A model generated the notes under the pieces. The model saw nothing but the letters and a program-made list of their open reading frames with translations. It did not search any database and was not told the DNA's origin. The translations under genes were made by a program, and so were the position numbers. DNA of 56,087 bases from Oscillospiraceae bacterium. GTDB taxonomy: Bacteria > Bacillota > Clostridia > Oscillospirales > Oscillospiraceae. The DNA lies in contig JAISIK010000035.1 of the NCBI GenBank assembly GCA_031262065.1, positions 1-56,087 on the forward strand, in the 5' to 3' direction. Position 1 is the first letter of the stretch; each line of letters begins with the position of its first letter. Shown in pieces: positions 1 through 8,084 of this stretch.

Positions 1-7
1 CTTGCGA

Positions 8-13
8 TATAAT
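8..13 (+). promoter_or_regulatory. Possible -10 box upstream of rpmH
   Basis: A perfect TATAAT lies at the very left edge. Its -35 partner would fall outside the window, so it cannot be confirmed. It is a plausible promoter for rpmH, about 120 bases downstream. Confidence 0.35.
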
Positions 14-131
14 ACTCATCGCATGATTATGTCAAGTCTTCCAAAATTGCCCCGCCCTGCGCGGGCAAGGATTTATTGACTGCTACGGCCGCACGGCTGT
101 TGAGCATATTATTACAGGAGGTGTACACGAG

Positions 132-266
132 ATGCTTCGTACCTATCAGCCCAGAAAGCGTCACCGCGCAAAGGTTCATGGCTTCCGCAAGAGAATGGCA
201 ACCGCCAACGGCCGCAAGGTTCTTGCCAGCCGCCGCGCAAAAGGCAGAGCGACTCTGTCCGCATAA
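132..266 (+). CDS. rpmH: 50S ribosomal protein L34
   Basis: This 44-residue, very basic protein is a structural component of the large ribosomal subunit. The translation starts [18 protein letters not shown] and continues with the family hallmark [18 protein letters not shown], matching L34 in length and pattern end to end. The start is fixed by GGAGG at 117-121, ten bases ahead of the ATG. rpmH directly ahead of rnpA is the standard order next to the replication origin in most bacteria, so dnaA/oriC probably lies just outside the left edge. A terminator-like hairpin separates it from rnpA, so rnpA expression would depend on read-through. Confidence 0.97.
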   Translation: MLRTYQPRKRHRAKVHGFRKRMATANGRKVLASRRAKGRATLSA

Positions 267-312
267 GGAGCCGTGTCCGCACCACACTGCACCACACTGC
301 TTGAATTGTTAG

Positions 313-349
313 GGGGCGAATGGAGGAATCTGTTCGCCCCGTTGTTTTT
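313..349 (+). terminator. Rho-independent terminator or attenuator between rpmH and rnpA
   Basis: An 8-bp GC-rich stem (GGGGCGAA, 313-320, with TTCGCCCC, 333-340) is followed by GTTGTTTTT. It lies between L34 and the RNase P protein and probably lowers rnpA expression relative to rpmH. It also argues against the in-frame ATG at 320 as the rnpA start, since that codon sits in the hairpin. Confidence 0.7.
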
Positions 350-364
350 CCGAAAGGGCAAGCC

Positions 365-709
365 ATGCGCTATACAACCTCATTGAAGAAGAATTACGAA
401 TTTCGCCGCCTCTACCACCGCGGAAACACGGCGGGAAATCGCCTTTTGGTGTTCTACAGCCGTCGCAACGGGCAAAAGTGCAATCGCGTGGGCGTAACCG
501 TCAGCGCGAAATTGGGCAAGGCAGTCACGCGTAACCGTGTGCGCCGCCGCCTGCGGGAGATTTACCGCCTGCATGAAGCGCAGTTCAAGCCCGGCTATGA
601 CATGGTCGTTGTTGCACGCTCCGCCGCAGTTCGCGCAGATTTTGCCGCCTTAACGCAGGCGTATCTGGCGCAGGCGGACAAGCTGGGTCTTCTGAGGAAC
701 GCGCCGTGA
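365..709 (+). CDS. rnpA: Ribonuclease P protein component
   Basis: This 114-residue basic protein is the subunit of RNase P that helps the catalytic RNA remove 5' leaders from pre-tRNAs. It begins [20 protein letters not shown], as RnpA proteins do, and carries the conserved RNR-type RNA-binding segment [13 protein letters not shown] at about residues 53-65. An upstream in-frame ATG at 320 would add 15 unrelated residues and lies in a terminator hairpin, so the start at 365 is preferred. The stop codon overlaps the GTG start of yidD, indicating translational coupling. Confidence 0.96.
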   Translation: MRYTTSLKKNYEFRRLYHRGNTAGNRLLVFYSRRNGQKCNRVGVTVSAKLGKAVTRNRVRRRLREIYRLHEAQFKPGYDMVVVARSAAVRADFAALTQAYLAQADKLGLLRNAP

Positions 710-918
710 AGCGCGTATTATTGGCGGGTATTCGCTTTTATCGGCGGCACATTTCGCCCGCGTTTCCCGGAAAATGCCGCTTTATCCCCACTTGTTCGGA
801 CTATGGCATGCAGGCAATCGAGAAATACGGCGCCGCCAAGGGCGGCTGGCTGACCTTCAAGCGAATTTTGCGGTGCAATCCCTTCAACCACGGCGAGCAT
901 TACGACCCCGTTCCATAA
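706..918 (+). CDS. yidD: Membrane protein insertion efficiency factor YidD
   Basis: This 70-residue protein of the YidD (haemolytic/UPF0161) family assists insertion of membrane proteins alongside YidC. The family signature [11 protein letters not shown], with its two conserved cysteines, is at residues 24-34 and is followed by [14 protein letters not shown]. It starts at GTG 706, overlapping the last codons of rnpA, and yidC begins 19 bases after its stop. This is the conserved rnpA-yidD-yidC arrangement. Confidence 0.96.
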   Translation: MKRVLLAGIRFYRRHISPAFPGKCRFIPTCSDYGMQAIEKYGAAKGGWLTFKRILRCNPFNHGEHYDPVP

Positions 919-937
919 CAACGACAGGAGAAATTGC

Positions 938-2116
938 ATGGATTTTATCAAAGTCCCCTTTGGCTATATGCTGGAGTTCTTGTATACCTTTACCACGAAC
1001 TACGGCGTAGCCCTCATCCTCTTCTCGCTGGCAATTAAGATTCTTTTCACGCCCTTCACGGCGAAAAGCAAGAAGAGCAGCATGAAAATGTCCCGTCTGC
1101 AGCCGAAGCTCAAGGTTCTTGAGGCTGCCTGCGGCGACGACAAGGCGCTTTATCAGCAGGAAACGATGAAGCTCTACAAGGAAGAGAACGTCAGCATGTT
1201 CGGCAGCTGCCTCTGGGCGCTGATTCCCATGCTGGTGATGCTTGTTCTCTATGCGGTTATCCGCGAGCCGCTGAAATACCTCCTGCACTTTAACGGCGAT
1301 ACCATTGCGGCTATCAAAGAGGCTGCTGCGAATCTGCAAATCGACACCGCCGGCTACTACTGGCAGTATGCCGCTGCGCAGAGAATTCAGGAGTTTGCGC
1401 CCCATGTGGAAGAAAGCATCGCAGCTGCGCTCGAGGGCGTAAAGAACGTCAACTTCACCCTTTTGGGTATCGACCTCGGGCAAACGCCCTCATGGAAGGT
1501 CTGGGCTGCGGAAACGTGGAGTCAGGTCGGCGGGTTCCTTCTTCCCGTGATTTCCGGCGGCATGAATATGCTTTCCATGTTTGTTTCGCAGAGGATGAAC
1601 GGCTCGGTCGCCCGTGATGAAAAGGGCGAGATTGACAAGGAAGCTGCGCAAAAGATGCCCGGCGGCAAGATGATGACCTATATGATGCCCCTGCTCTCCG
1701 TCTGGTTCGGCTTTATTATGCCCTTGGGCATTACCGTCTACTGGATTGCGCAGTCGGTATTCGGCATTATTCAGGATTTCTATCTGACCAAGCACTACGC
1801 CAAAATTTACGATGCGGAAGACGAGGTTAAGCGTCAGTTAGCCGCGAAAAAGGCGGAGGAAGAGGCGGAGAAGGAGCGCATTCGCGCTGCCCGTCGCGCC
1901 GCGAACCCCGACGGCATCGTCGGAAACACCAGCAAGAAAAAGCAGCAGCTGCGCGAAAAACAGGAGCGCGAGTCTGCCACCAAGAAATTTGAAGCACAAA
2001 AGCGGGCAGAGCTTCCCGAGGAGGACTCTGCGCCCGTCGATACACAGCGTCCGTTCAGCCGCGGCAGGGCGTATGATCCCAACCGCTACGGCAACAGCGA
2101 AACGCCCGAAGAATAA
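938..2116 (+). CDS. yidC: Membrane protein insertase YidC/OxaI family
   Basis: This 392-residue polytopic insertase integrates and folds inner-membrane proteins, alone or with Sec. Hydrophobic segments are visible near residues 17-40, 95-115, 190-215 and 245-285, with the signature GITVYWIAQSVFGIIQ in the last one. The hydrophilic-groove residue that is Arg in Bacillus YidC appears to be Lys34 here (LAIKILFTPF). A long cytoplasmic tail (about residues 295-392) rich in Lys, Arg, Glu and Ala probably contacts ribosomes. There is no lipoprotein signal, unlike the Bacillus homologues. The ATG at 938 has AGGAG ten bases upstream; jag follows after nine bases. Confidence 0.96.
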   Translation: MDFIKVPFGYMLEFLYTFTTNYGVALILFSLAIKILFTPFTAKSKKSSMKMSRLQPKLKVLEAACGDDKALYQQETMKLYKEENVSMFGSCLWALIPMLVMLVLYAVIREPLKYLLHFNGDTIAAIKEAAANLQIDTAGYYWQYAAAQRIQEFAPHVEESIAAALEGVKNVNFTLLGIDLGQTPSWKVWAAETWSQVGGFLLPVISGGMNMLSMFVSQRMNGSVARDEKGEIDKEAAQKMPGGKMMTYMMPLLSVWFGFIMPLGITVYWIAQSVFGIIQDFYLTKHYAKIYDAEDEVKRQLAAKKAEEEAEKERIRAARRAANPDGIVGNTSKKKQQLREKQERESATKKFEAQKRAELPEEDSAPVDTQRPFSRGRAYDPNRYGNSETPEE

Positions 2117-2125
2117 GGAGAAGAT

Positions 2126-3082
2126 ATGGAAAAAACTATCGTCACAACAGGGAAAACCATTGACCTGGCGGTAGAGGCGGCGCTCGCGCAGCTGCAGCTC
2201 GACCGCGACAGCGTTTCGGTTATGGTTTTAGAGAATGCGAAGTCCGGCTTTCTGGGCATCGGCGCATCGCCTGCAAAGATTCAGGTAACCTACGAAGCCC
2301 CCGACGAGGTTGTCGATGCAGCGCCGAAGTCCGCCCTGTCTGCAGCCTCGCGCAGCCGCCGTCCGGCGCCGCCGCAGGAAAAGCAGAATACCCCCATCGT
2401 CAGCCGCCCGGGCAAGAAGCCCGCGCCGAGCGCTCCCGCTAAGACGCCGCAAAGCGCCCCCGCAAAACCCGCACAGGAGGCGCGCCGCGCCCCGGTTTCC
2501 GCTTCCAAGCCGCAGTCTTCGCCCGCGCCGAAAGCGCCGCGCGTCCCGCGCCCGGCAGCGCAAGCCCCCGCTGCGCCGAAAACGTACGAACCCGCACCCG
2601 AAGGCTCGACGCAGGCACGTATTGAGGAATTCCTCACGGGTCTGATGCAGCACATGGGCGCAAAGGCTGTGCCGCATGCCTACATGGTCGAAGACGGCAT
2701 TTATAAAGCGGAGCTGGTCGGAAACGAGGTGGGCATGCTCATCGGTCGCCGCGGCGACACCCTCGATGCGATTCAATATCTGACAAGTTACGCGGTTAAT
2801 CGCGGCGCGGAAACCCGTGTGCGCGTGAGCGTCGATGCGGGCGACTACCGCTTCAAGCGCGAGGAGTCCCTGCGCCACTTGGCGACAAGAATGGCAGGAA
2901 ACGCGGTCAAGTACCGCCGCAACTTCACGCTCGAGCCGATGAACGCCTACGAACGGCATGTCATCCACGCAGCCCTGCAGGACTACCCGGCAGTCACAAC
3001 CTTCTCCACCGGCACAGAGCCGCACCGCCGCATAGGCATCGCCTTTGCAATAGGCGCAGCAGCCCGCGCGGAAGCAGAATAG
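2126..3082 (+). CDS. khpB: RNA-binding protein Jag/KhpB (SpoIIIJ-associated)
   Basis: This 318-residue RNA-binding protein is linked in other Firmicutes to cell elongation and sporulation. Three parts are visible. A Jag-N domain (about 1-55) contains KSGFLGIGASPAKIQV. A long Ala/Pro/Lys-rich, probably disordered linker (about 65-165) follows. A KH domain with GMLIGRRGDTLDAIQ and an R3H domain with NAYERHVIHAALQDYP end the protein. The linker makes it longer than the Bacillus protein (about 208 residues). It is the last gene of the rnpA operon and is followed by a strong terminator. The mnmE/mnmG genes that usually come next are absent. Confidence 0.95.
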   Translation: MEKTIVTTGKTIDLAVEAALAQLQLDRDSVSVMVLENAKSGFLGIGASPAKIQVTYEAPDEVVDAAPKSALSAASRSRRPAPPQEKQNTPIVSRPGKKPAPSAPAKTPQSAPAKPAQEARRAPVSASKPQSSPAPKAPRVPRPAAQAPAAPKTYEPAPEGSTQARIEEFLTGLMQHMGAKAVPHAYMVEDGIYKAELVGNEVGMLIGRRGDTLDAIQYLTSYAVNRGAETRVRVSVDAGDYRFKREESLRHLATRMAGNAVKYRRNFTLEPMNAYERHVIHAALQDYPAVTTFSTGTEPHRRIGIAFAIGAAARAEAE

Positions 3083-3102
3083 CCCGCAGGAGAACAGGCA
3101 CT

Positions 3103-3136
3103 CCCCGCTGAGGCGCGAGCCTCAGCGGGGTTTTTT
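3103..3136 (+). terminator. Terminator of the rpmH-khpB operon
   Basis: A perfect 12-bp stem (CCCCGCTGAGGC at 3103-3114 with its complement at 3119-3130) is closed by a GCGA tetraloop and followed by six T residues. Confidence 0.95.
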
Positions 3137-3165
3137 GCCGAATTTTGCATGGGCAACCGCCGCGC

Positions 3166-3195
3166 TTGCACTTTCTTGCGCAAACGTGGTATATT
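3166..3195 (+). promoter_or_regulatory. Promoter of the GNAT gene
   Basis: TTGCAC (3166-3171) and TATATT (3190-3195) are separated by 18 bases. Start codon at 3229. Confidence 0.6.
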
Positions 3196-3228
3196 AATTG
3201 CGATTATTGGTGAAAGAAGGCGCTTAGC

Positions 3229-3879
3229 ATGCGAGATATTCCGATTTTTACAAGTGAATTCGGCGTTGCGTCGCTGACCCTGCGCGAAATTCCGCTGCGC
3301 GGTGAGGCGTACGTGTTTGTGCGCGGCGTGTTTCGCACGCTGCCGGAACTGCTTGCGCACTGCGCGCAGTTTTGCCGCGCAGCCGGGGCGAATCGGGTCT
3401 ATTTCGGCGGCGAGGCAGACTTTTCCGCCTATCCGCGCTATGCGCAGCTGATTCGGCGCAGCATCGCGCGAAAAAACTTGCCGCCCGCGCCGAAAGCGCT
3501 CCGTGTGCAGGCAGTCACGCAGGACACCGCGCCGCTTTGGGAGCAGCTGTATAATCGTAGCATGCTTGCCGTGCCCGCCGCGCAAAGCTGCACACCCGTT
3601 GAAACCCAAAGCCTCGCGGCGGCGCAGGAGGCATTTTTCGTCCGCGAAAACGACGAAATCGTCGGTTTGGGGCGCGTGAGAGGCAATCAATTGCTCGCGC
3701 TGGCATCCCTGCGCAAGGGTAGCGGCGCGCAGGTGCTGTGCGCCCTTGCCCGGCAAATGGCTTGTGAGGAAATCACGCTCCTGTGCGCTGCAGAAAACGA
3801 ACGCGCCATGCACCTGTACGACCGCTTGGGCTTTTCACGCGGAGAAAGTACCGCCTGCTGGTATGGTGAAATTTCATAA
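3229..3879 (+). CDS. GNAT family N-acetyltransferase
   Basis: This 216-residue protein has a C-terminal GNAT-like half (about 95-212). The AcCoA-binding region is suggested by the stretch EAFFVRENDEIVGLGRVRG and the end of the fold by AAENERAMHLYDRLGFSRGE, the usual 'N..a..lYekLGF' pattern. The N-terminal half (1-90) is less typical and may be a degenerate second GNAT-like domain. The substrate cannot be told from sequence. It is a stand-alone gene with its own promoter, between the khpB terminator and the capsule-type module. Confidence 0.8.
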   Translation: MRDIPIFTSEFGVASLTLREIPLRGEAYVFVRGVFRTLPELLAHCAQFCRAAGANRVYFGGEADFSAYPRYAQLIRRSIARKNLPPAPKALRVQAVTQDTAPLWEQLYNRSMLAVPAAQSCTPVETQSLAAAQEAFFVRENDEIVGLGRVRGNQLLALASLRKGSGAQVLCALARQMACEEITLLCAAENERAMHLYDRLGFSRGESTACWYGEIS

Positions 3880-3900
3880 TATTCCCACACGAAATCCCCA

Positions 3901-3939
3901 TAGAAATCAGTTGCTTTTTATAGAAATCAGTGATAATAT
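3901..3939 (+). promoter_or_regulatory. Promoter with 20-bp-spaced direct repeats ahead of cpsC
   Basis: TTGCTT (3911-3916) and TAATAT (3934-3939) with a 17-base spacer form a plausible sigma-A promoter. The 11-mer TAGAAATCAGT occurs exactly twice, at 3901-3911 and 3921-3931, flanking and overlapping the -35 to -10 region at a two-helical-turn spacing. This is the geometry expected of a dimeric regulator's operator. The regulator is unknown. Confidence 0.5.
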
Positions 3940-3996
3940 GAGATGAGTATACCTTTGCGGAAGAACACCAAATCGGTGTGCAGATAGGAGTTTCTT

Positions 3997-4725
3997 ATGA
4001 ACAGACTCGAAGTAACCCTGCAAGACATTCTCTGGATGCTGAAAAAGCAAATTATTTGGATTTTGCTTGCAACGATTCTTTGCGGCGTGGGCATGTGGGC
4101 GTATACCACCCGCTTTGTTACCCCGCTGTATACCGCCCGCGTGTCGCTTTTCGTTGTCTCCAATGAGCGCACAGGCGAAGCGACAAACAATGAGCAGCTG
4201 GCAGACCTTCGTATGGCGAACACATACGTGAATCTCCTCTCTAGTAACAACGTTTTGGAGAAAGTTGAGCAAGTGCTGGAAAGCAACGGCTCTGTGAAGA
4301 ACATCTCTGCCGGCGTACTTCGCAGCATGATTACTGCCCAAATGCAGTCTGCCACGCAGATTGTCAATGTTTCTATCGTCAGCGCAGACCCGCAGCTTGC
4401 GGCAGACGTCGGCAATGCCATTATCGATGTTGCGCCGCAAGCAATTCAGAAAATCGTCGGCGCGGGCGTCATGACGGAAATCGACCGCGCAAAAGTGCCG
4501 GGCGCCCCGTCCTCCCCGAATGTGCGCAGCAACACCGTCACGGGCATGATTGTCGGGCTTCTTTTGTCGGTTGCGGTGGTGATTTTGCTGGCGGTTTTGG
4601 ACAATACCGTCTGGCGCGAGGACGATCTGGAGAGCGTGTTTGAAATCCCTGTCTTGGGAAGCATCCCGAATATTGCAATTGAAACCGCGAACCAAGCAGC
4701 AAAAAAGAGCAGAGGGGGGTATTGA
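3997..4725 (+). CDS. cpsC: CpsC/Wzz-type chain-length determinant, kinase activator
   Basis: This 242-residue membrane protein has two transmembrane segments (about 18-38 and 181-201) flanking an extracytoplasmic domain, with the Pro-rich motif KVPGAPSSPNVRSN before the second one, as in Wzz/CpsC/YveK. In Firmicutes such proteins regulate exopolysaccharide length and activate the cytoplasmic tyrosine kinase encoded next door. Its C-terminal cytoplasmic tail (about 202-242) would provide that contact. The stop codon immediately precedes the cpsD start. No polysaccharide synthesis genes follow, so it may serve a remote locus. Confidence 0.9.
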   Translation: MNRLEVTLQDILWMLKKQIIWILLATILCGVGMWAYTTRFVTPLYTARVSLFVVSNERTGEATNNEQLADLRMANTYVNLLSSNNVLEKVEQVLESNGSVKNISAGVLRSMITAQMQSATQIVNVSIVSADPQLAADVGNAIIDVAPQAIQKIVGAGVMTEIDRAKVPGAPSSPNVRSNTVTGMIVGLLLSVAVVILLAVLDNTVWREDDLESVFEIPVLGSIPNIAIETANQAAKKSRGGY

Positions 4726-4727
4726 TT

Positions 4728-5489
4728 TTGGCTAGGATTTTACGCCGCAAAAAGGCGGAAGAGAAAAGCAAAAAACACCGCACCATCCAGCAGAAGCTCT
4801 CTGCGAGCAGCCCCTTTGCAGTGAAAGAAGCGTATAATGCCATCCGCACGAAGCTCTTATTTACCGGGCGCGGGGAGAAATGCCCCGTGTTCGCGGTCAC
4901 GAGTTCTCTGGCGGAAAACGGCAAAACCACCAACTCCGTGAATCTCGCGGTGTCTATCGCCATGGCGAACCAGCGCGTGCTGCTCATCGATGCGGATATG
5001 CGCAAGCCCTCGATTCACCGCTACTTCAACCTCGATTACAGACAGGGTCTGAGCGATGTGCTCGCCGGCTTGTCAACGGAAATCCCCCTGCACAAGACGG
5101 ATTTGAAAAATCTCAGCGTGCTCACCGCGGGGCAAATCTCCCCGAATCCTGCGGAGCTTCTCGGCTCTGCGCAGATGGACGCTCTGCTGGCATATGTGCG
5201 CGATTATTTCGACTATATTATTATCGACACGCCGCCTGTAAATATCATTACCGACGCCTGCACCTTGGCGGAAAAAATTACCGGCTATATTTTCATCGTG
5301 CACAGCGGCAGAAACCGCCTGCGCGATATTAACGATGCCGTGCGCACCCTGCAGGAAATGAACGGCAACATCGTCGGCTTTGTTCTCAACGATCCTTCCG
5401 GCACTTCGCAGGCGCATTACAGCTACCGCTACAGCAAGTATTACCGCTACAGCAGATACAGATATTACGGAGAAAGCAACACGGAATAA
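4728..5489 (+). CDS. cpsD: CpsD-type bacterial tyrosine kinase
   Basis: This is a BY-kinase of about 253 residues, a P-loop protein-tyrosine kinase that autophosphorylates a C-terminal tyrosine cluster and controls exopolysaccharide assembly. Visible are a Walker A (SSLAENGKTTNS), the BY-kinase Walker A' (VLLIDADMRKP), Walker B (YIIIDTPP) and a tail with about ten tyrosines (HYSYRYSKYYRYSRYRYYG). Walker A lacks the usual PGEGKS wording but keeps GKTT. The GGGGGG ribosome-binding site at 4714-4719 fits the TTG at 4728 better than the TTG at 4722. It pairs with the upstream CpsC activator and the downstream CpsB phosphatase. Confidence 0.93.
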   Translation: MARILRRKKAEEKSKKHRTIQQKLSASSPFAVKEAYNAIRTKLLFTGRGEKCPVFAVTSSLAENGKTTNSVNLAVSIAMANQRVLLIDADMRKPSIHRYFNLDYRQGLSDVLAGLSTEIPLHKTDLKNLSVLTAGQISPNPAELLGSAQMDALLAYVRDYFDYIIIDTPPVNIITDACTLAEKITGYIFIVHSGRNRLRDINDAVRTLQEMNGNIVGFVLNDPSGTSQAHYSYRYSKYYRYSRYRYYGESNTE

Positions 5490-5514
5490 GCCGGTCGTTT
5501 GATGGAGACGAATT

Positions 5515-6198
5515 ATGAGAATTGATTTTCACGCACACATTCTCCCCGGTGCAGACCATGGAAGCAGAGGGTTGGAAATCACCTTGCAGCAGATCGCGCA
5601 GGCAGGCGCTGCCGGCGTGGAGCTTCTTGCTGCAACGCCGCACTTTTATCCGTACCGCCAGTCTTTTTCGTCCTTTCTGGAGCGGCGCGAAATAACTGCG
5701 GCGCTTCTGCTCGAGAACCTGCCCGCGGACGCGCCGACGATTGTGTTGGGCGCGGAAGTGCAGCTGTGCAACGGCTTGGATCATATCGAGGGGCTGCGCA
5801 GCCTCTGCTTTGCGGGCACGTCCACCCTGCTTATGGAGCTTCCGCCGGACTTTACAGTTAAAAAGTATATCCACACCCTCGATGCGCTCCTGTACGCGCA
5901 TAAGCTGCAAATTGTGCTGGCGCATGTGGAACGCTATTCCTCCGACGCCATCAACGAGTTGTTCGATTTGGGCTTCTGGGGGCAGCTGAACGCAGAGGCA
6001 TTTTGCCGCTTTAAGACACGCGGACGCGCAACGCGCTGGGTAAACGGCGACAGAATCGTCGCCCTCGGCAGCGACCTGCACGGCAAGAACATGGGCTACG
6101 GCTACTACCAGCGCGCAAGAAAGTACTTAGGGCAGCGCGCAGATGTGCTCGACGCCCGCGCGATGGAGATGCTTGCGGGTTTTGTCCCCCTGCGCTGA
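5515..6198 (+). CDS. cpsB: CpsB-type PHP tyrosine-protein phosphatase
   Basis: This 227-residue PHP-superfamily, metal-dependent phosphatase would dephosphorylate the CpsD tyrosine kinase. The N-terminal HxH metal site is in IDFHAHILPGADHGS, a further metal/active-site histidine is in ATPHFYPYR, and later motifs are VLAHVERY and GSDLHGKN. Length and order match CpsB/YwqE. It lies 25 bases downstream of cpsD with its own ribosome-binding site, completing a kinase, activator and phosphatase module. The next gene (DUF2461) follows closely and may be co-transcribed. Confidence 0.92.
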   Translation: MRIDFHAHILPGADHGSRGLEITLQQIAQAGAAGVELLAATPHFYPYRQSFSSFLERREITAALLLENLPADAPTIVLGAEVQLCNGLDHIEGLRSLCFAGTSTLLMELPPDFTVKKYIHTLDALLYAHKLQIVLAHVERYSSDAINELFDLGFWGQLNAEAFCRFKTRGRATRWVNGDRIVALGSDLHGKNMGYGYYQRARKYLGQRADVLDARAMEMLAGFVPLR

Positions 6199-6217
6199 CA
6201 CGAAAAGAGAGGATTGC

Positions 6218-6862
6218 ATGTTTACAGGCTTTTCCCCGGAGGCAATCGACTTCCTCTGGGGCATACGATTTAATAATAACCGCGAATGGTTTTCGGCGCA
6301 TAAGCAGCAGTATCAAGACGCGCTCTACGCGCCGATGAAAGAAATGGCAGCCGAATTTGCGGCGGCATTTTCGCATTTGGACGGCATGCAGATGAAGCTC
6401 TCGCGAATCTATCGCGATATGCGCATGAATCCCGCCACGCCCTATAAGGAGAGCCTGTGGTGGTGCTTGCGGCGCACGGGCGGCGATTGGGCGCAAGAGC
6501 CCTCGCTCTTTTTTGAAATTACGCCCGAGACCTACGCCTACGGCTTTTTGTATATCGCGCCGAAAGCAGCGACGCTCGAGCGCTACCGCAAGCTTCTTGC
6601 GGAAAAGCCCGACGAATTTCCGCAAATTGTCGAAAAAGCGCAGCGCGAAACCGGGATTTCCCTAACGGGCGACAGCTATTCCCGCAAAAAGCCCTGCGCC
6701 GATGCGCGGCTTGCGCCCTATTATAATTTGAAAAACATTTTCCTCTATCATCGCCGTGAAAACGACGCCCTGCTTTTTTCCCGCGAGGTGGTGCAGGAGG
6801 TAAAGAAAACGCTGGACGCGCTTGTGCCGCTTGTCGCGTTTTGTCAGAAATTCGCTTATTAA
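6218..6862 (+). CDS. DUF2461 family protein
   Basis: This 214-residue soluble protein matches the DUF2461/TIGR02453 family by its opening FSPEAIDFLWGIRFNNNREWF and by the conserved SRIYRDMRMNPATPYKES and PETYAYGFLYIAPKA patterns. Biochemical function is unknown for the family. The ATG at 6218, with GAGAGG upstream, gives the family-typical N-terminus. An in-frame upstream ATG at 6143 would overlap cpsB by 56 bases and is rejected. A terminator follows. Confidence 0.88.
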   Translation: MFTGFSPEAIDFLWGIRFNNNREWFSAHKQQYQDALYAPMKEMAAEFAAAFSHLDGMQMKLSRIYRDMRMNPATPYKESLWWCLRRTGGDWAQEPSLFFEITPETYAYGFLYIAPKAATLERYRKLLAEKPDEFPQIVEKAQRETGISLTGDSYSRKKPCADARLAPYYNLKNIFLYHRRENDALLFSREVVQEVKKTLDALVPLVAFCQKFAY

Positions 6863-6888
6863 AATATAGAAAAAAAGAAAAAATAAAC

Positions 6889-6938
6889 CCATGCGCAGTC
6901 GAATTTACTTGATTGCCGTGGGTTTCATTTTTTTGTTA
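6889..6938 (+). terminator. Terminator after the DUF2461 gene
   Basis: An imperfect hairpin (AAACCCA paired with TGGGTTT around a partly paired loop) is followed by ATTTTTTTG. A-rich sequence on the other side would let it work in reverse too. Confidence 0.65.
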
Positions 6939-7023
6939 AGGGAATTTCCCTTATTTTTGTTAACTCCCGCAGCTCGTTTTTCAGCCATATTAACTGGGCG
7001 AGTAAAAGCGGGAGGATGAAAGC

Positions 7024-8028
7024 ATGAAAAAAATTATCAAACCTATGGCGATGTTCGCGCTGCTGGCAGCGCTGCTTGCGAGCACCGTCTGGGCACTGCC
7101 CGAAACCCTGATTCCGGGCGGTCGAACCATCGGGCTGCAATTGCAGACGCAGGGCGTGAGCATCGTTGATTTTGCGGGTGAAGCGAAGGCAGCGGGGCTG
7201 GAAATCGGCGACGTGCTTTGCAAAATTAACGGCAAAGAAATCACAAACGCACAGGAACTGTCGGAACTTGTCGCGAAGAGCAACGGTGAGGAACTTATCG
7301 TCACCGTAGAGCGCGATGGTAAGGAGCAGACACTGACGCTAAAGCCGCAAAAAACCGCAGAGGGCTTTCGACTCGGCGTCTATGTGCGCGATTCTATCAA
7401 CGGCATCGGCACAATCACCTATTTTAACCCCGAAAACGACAGCTTCGGCGCGTTGGGTCACGGCGTAAATAACGCCGATGCAAAGCTCGTGCCGATTCGT
7501 GAAGGAAAGGTCTGCGCCTCACGCGTAGCCGCGATTCTTAGAGGAAAGTGCGGCGAACCCGGCGCCTTGCAGGGCGCGCTCCTGTCAAACGATGAGATCG
7601 GCACAATTCACGAAAACACAGCTCACGGCATTTTCGGAATCATGCCCGGCGCAGCGGAAGGGCAAAGCGTACCTGTCGCCCGCGCAGAGGAAATCCACAC
7701 TGGCGAAGCAATCATTTTTTCCAATGTAAGCGGCACGGAGGTTAAACAGTACAGCATAAACGTCGTCTCTCTCTACCCGAATGACGAGAATTGCCGCAAC
7801 ATGCTCATCGAAGTCACCGATCCCGCGCTTTTGTCGCAGACGGGCGGCATCGTGCAGGGCATGTCCGGCAGTCCGATTTTGCAGGACGGCAAACTCATCG
7901 GCGCTGTCACCCATGTACTGGTCAACGAACCGACCCAAGGCTACGGCATCTTTATCGAGAATATGCTAAACGCCGCGCAGACAGACGTCTGCGCGGTACA
8001 TATTGACTTCGTAAATGCAGCGTGGTAA
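7024..8028 (+). CDS. spoIVB: SpoIVB-like peptidase S55 with PDZ domain
   Basis: This 334-residue secreted serine protease is of the type that triggers sigma-K activation in sporulating Firmicutes by cleaving SpoIVFA in the space between forespore and mother-cell membranes. A signal/anchor helix (about 4-24) is followed by a PDZ domain (about 40-108) and the S55 catalytic domain. The triad is visible as His146 (FGALGHGVN), Asp266 (IEVTDP) and Ser281 (VQGMSGSPI). In B. subtilis the protein is longer and sits next to recN and spo0A. Here it stands between DUF2461 and a polysaccharide deacetylase, so it may be a paralogue rather than the true sigma-K signalling protein. Confidence 0.88.
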   Translation: MKKIIKPMAMFALLAALLASTVWALPETLIPGGRTIGLQLQTQGVSIVDFAGEAKAAGLEIGDVLCKINGKEITNAQELSELVAKSNGEELIVTVERDGKEQTLTLKPQKTAEGFRLGVYVRDSINGIGTITYFNPENDSFGALGHGVNNADAKLVPIREGKVCASRVAAILRGKCGEPGALQGALLSNDEIGTIHENTAHGIFGIMPGAAEGQSVPVARAEEIHTGEAIIFSNVSGTEVKQYSINVVSLYPNDENCRNMLIEVTDPALLSQTGGIVQGMSGSPILQDGKLIGAVTHVLVNEPTQGYGIFIENMLNAAQTDVCAVHIDFVNAAW

Positions 8029-8084
8029 ACTACGAGCGATGGATTTCGCCCTGCCTTTGCGGGAGTTTACAGCTTGGGGAATCG

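Noticed and set aside
76..112. A TTGACT/TATTAT promoter for rpmH
   Set aside because: The spacing is about 25 bases, too long for a sigma-A promoter.
271..300. Tandem CACCACACTG duplication after rpmH
   Set aside because: Only two ten-base units with no hairpin or coding role; most likely slippage.
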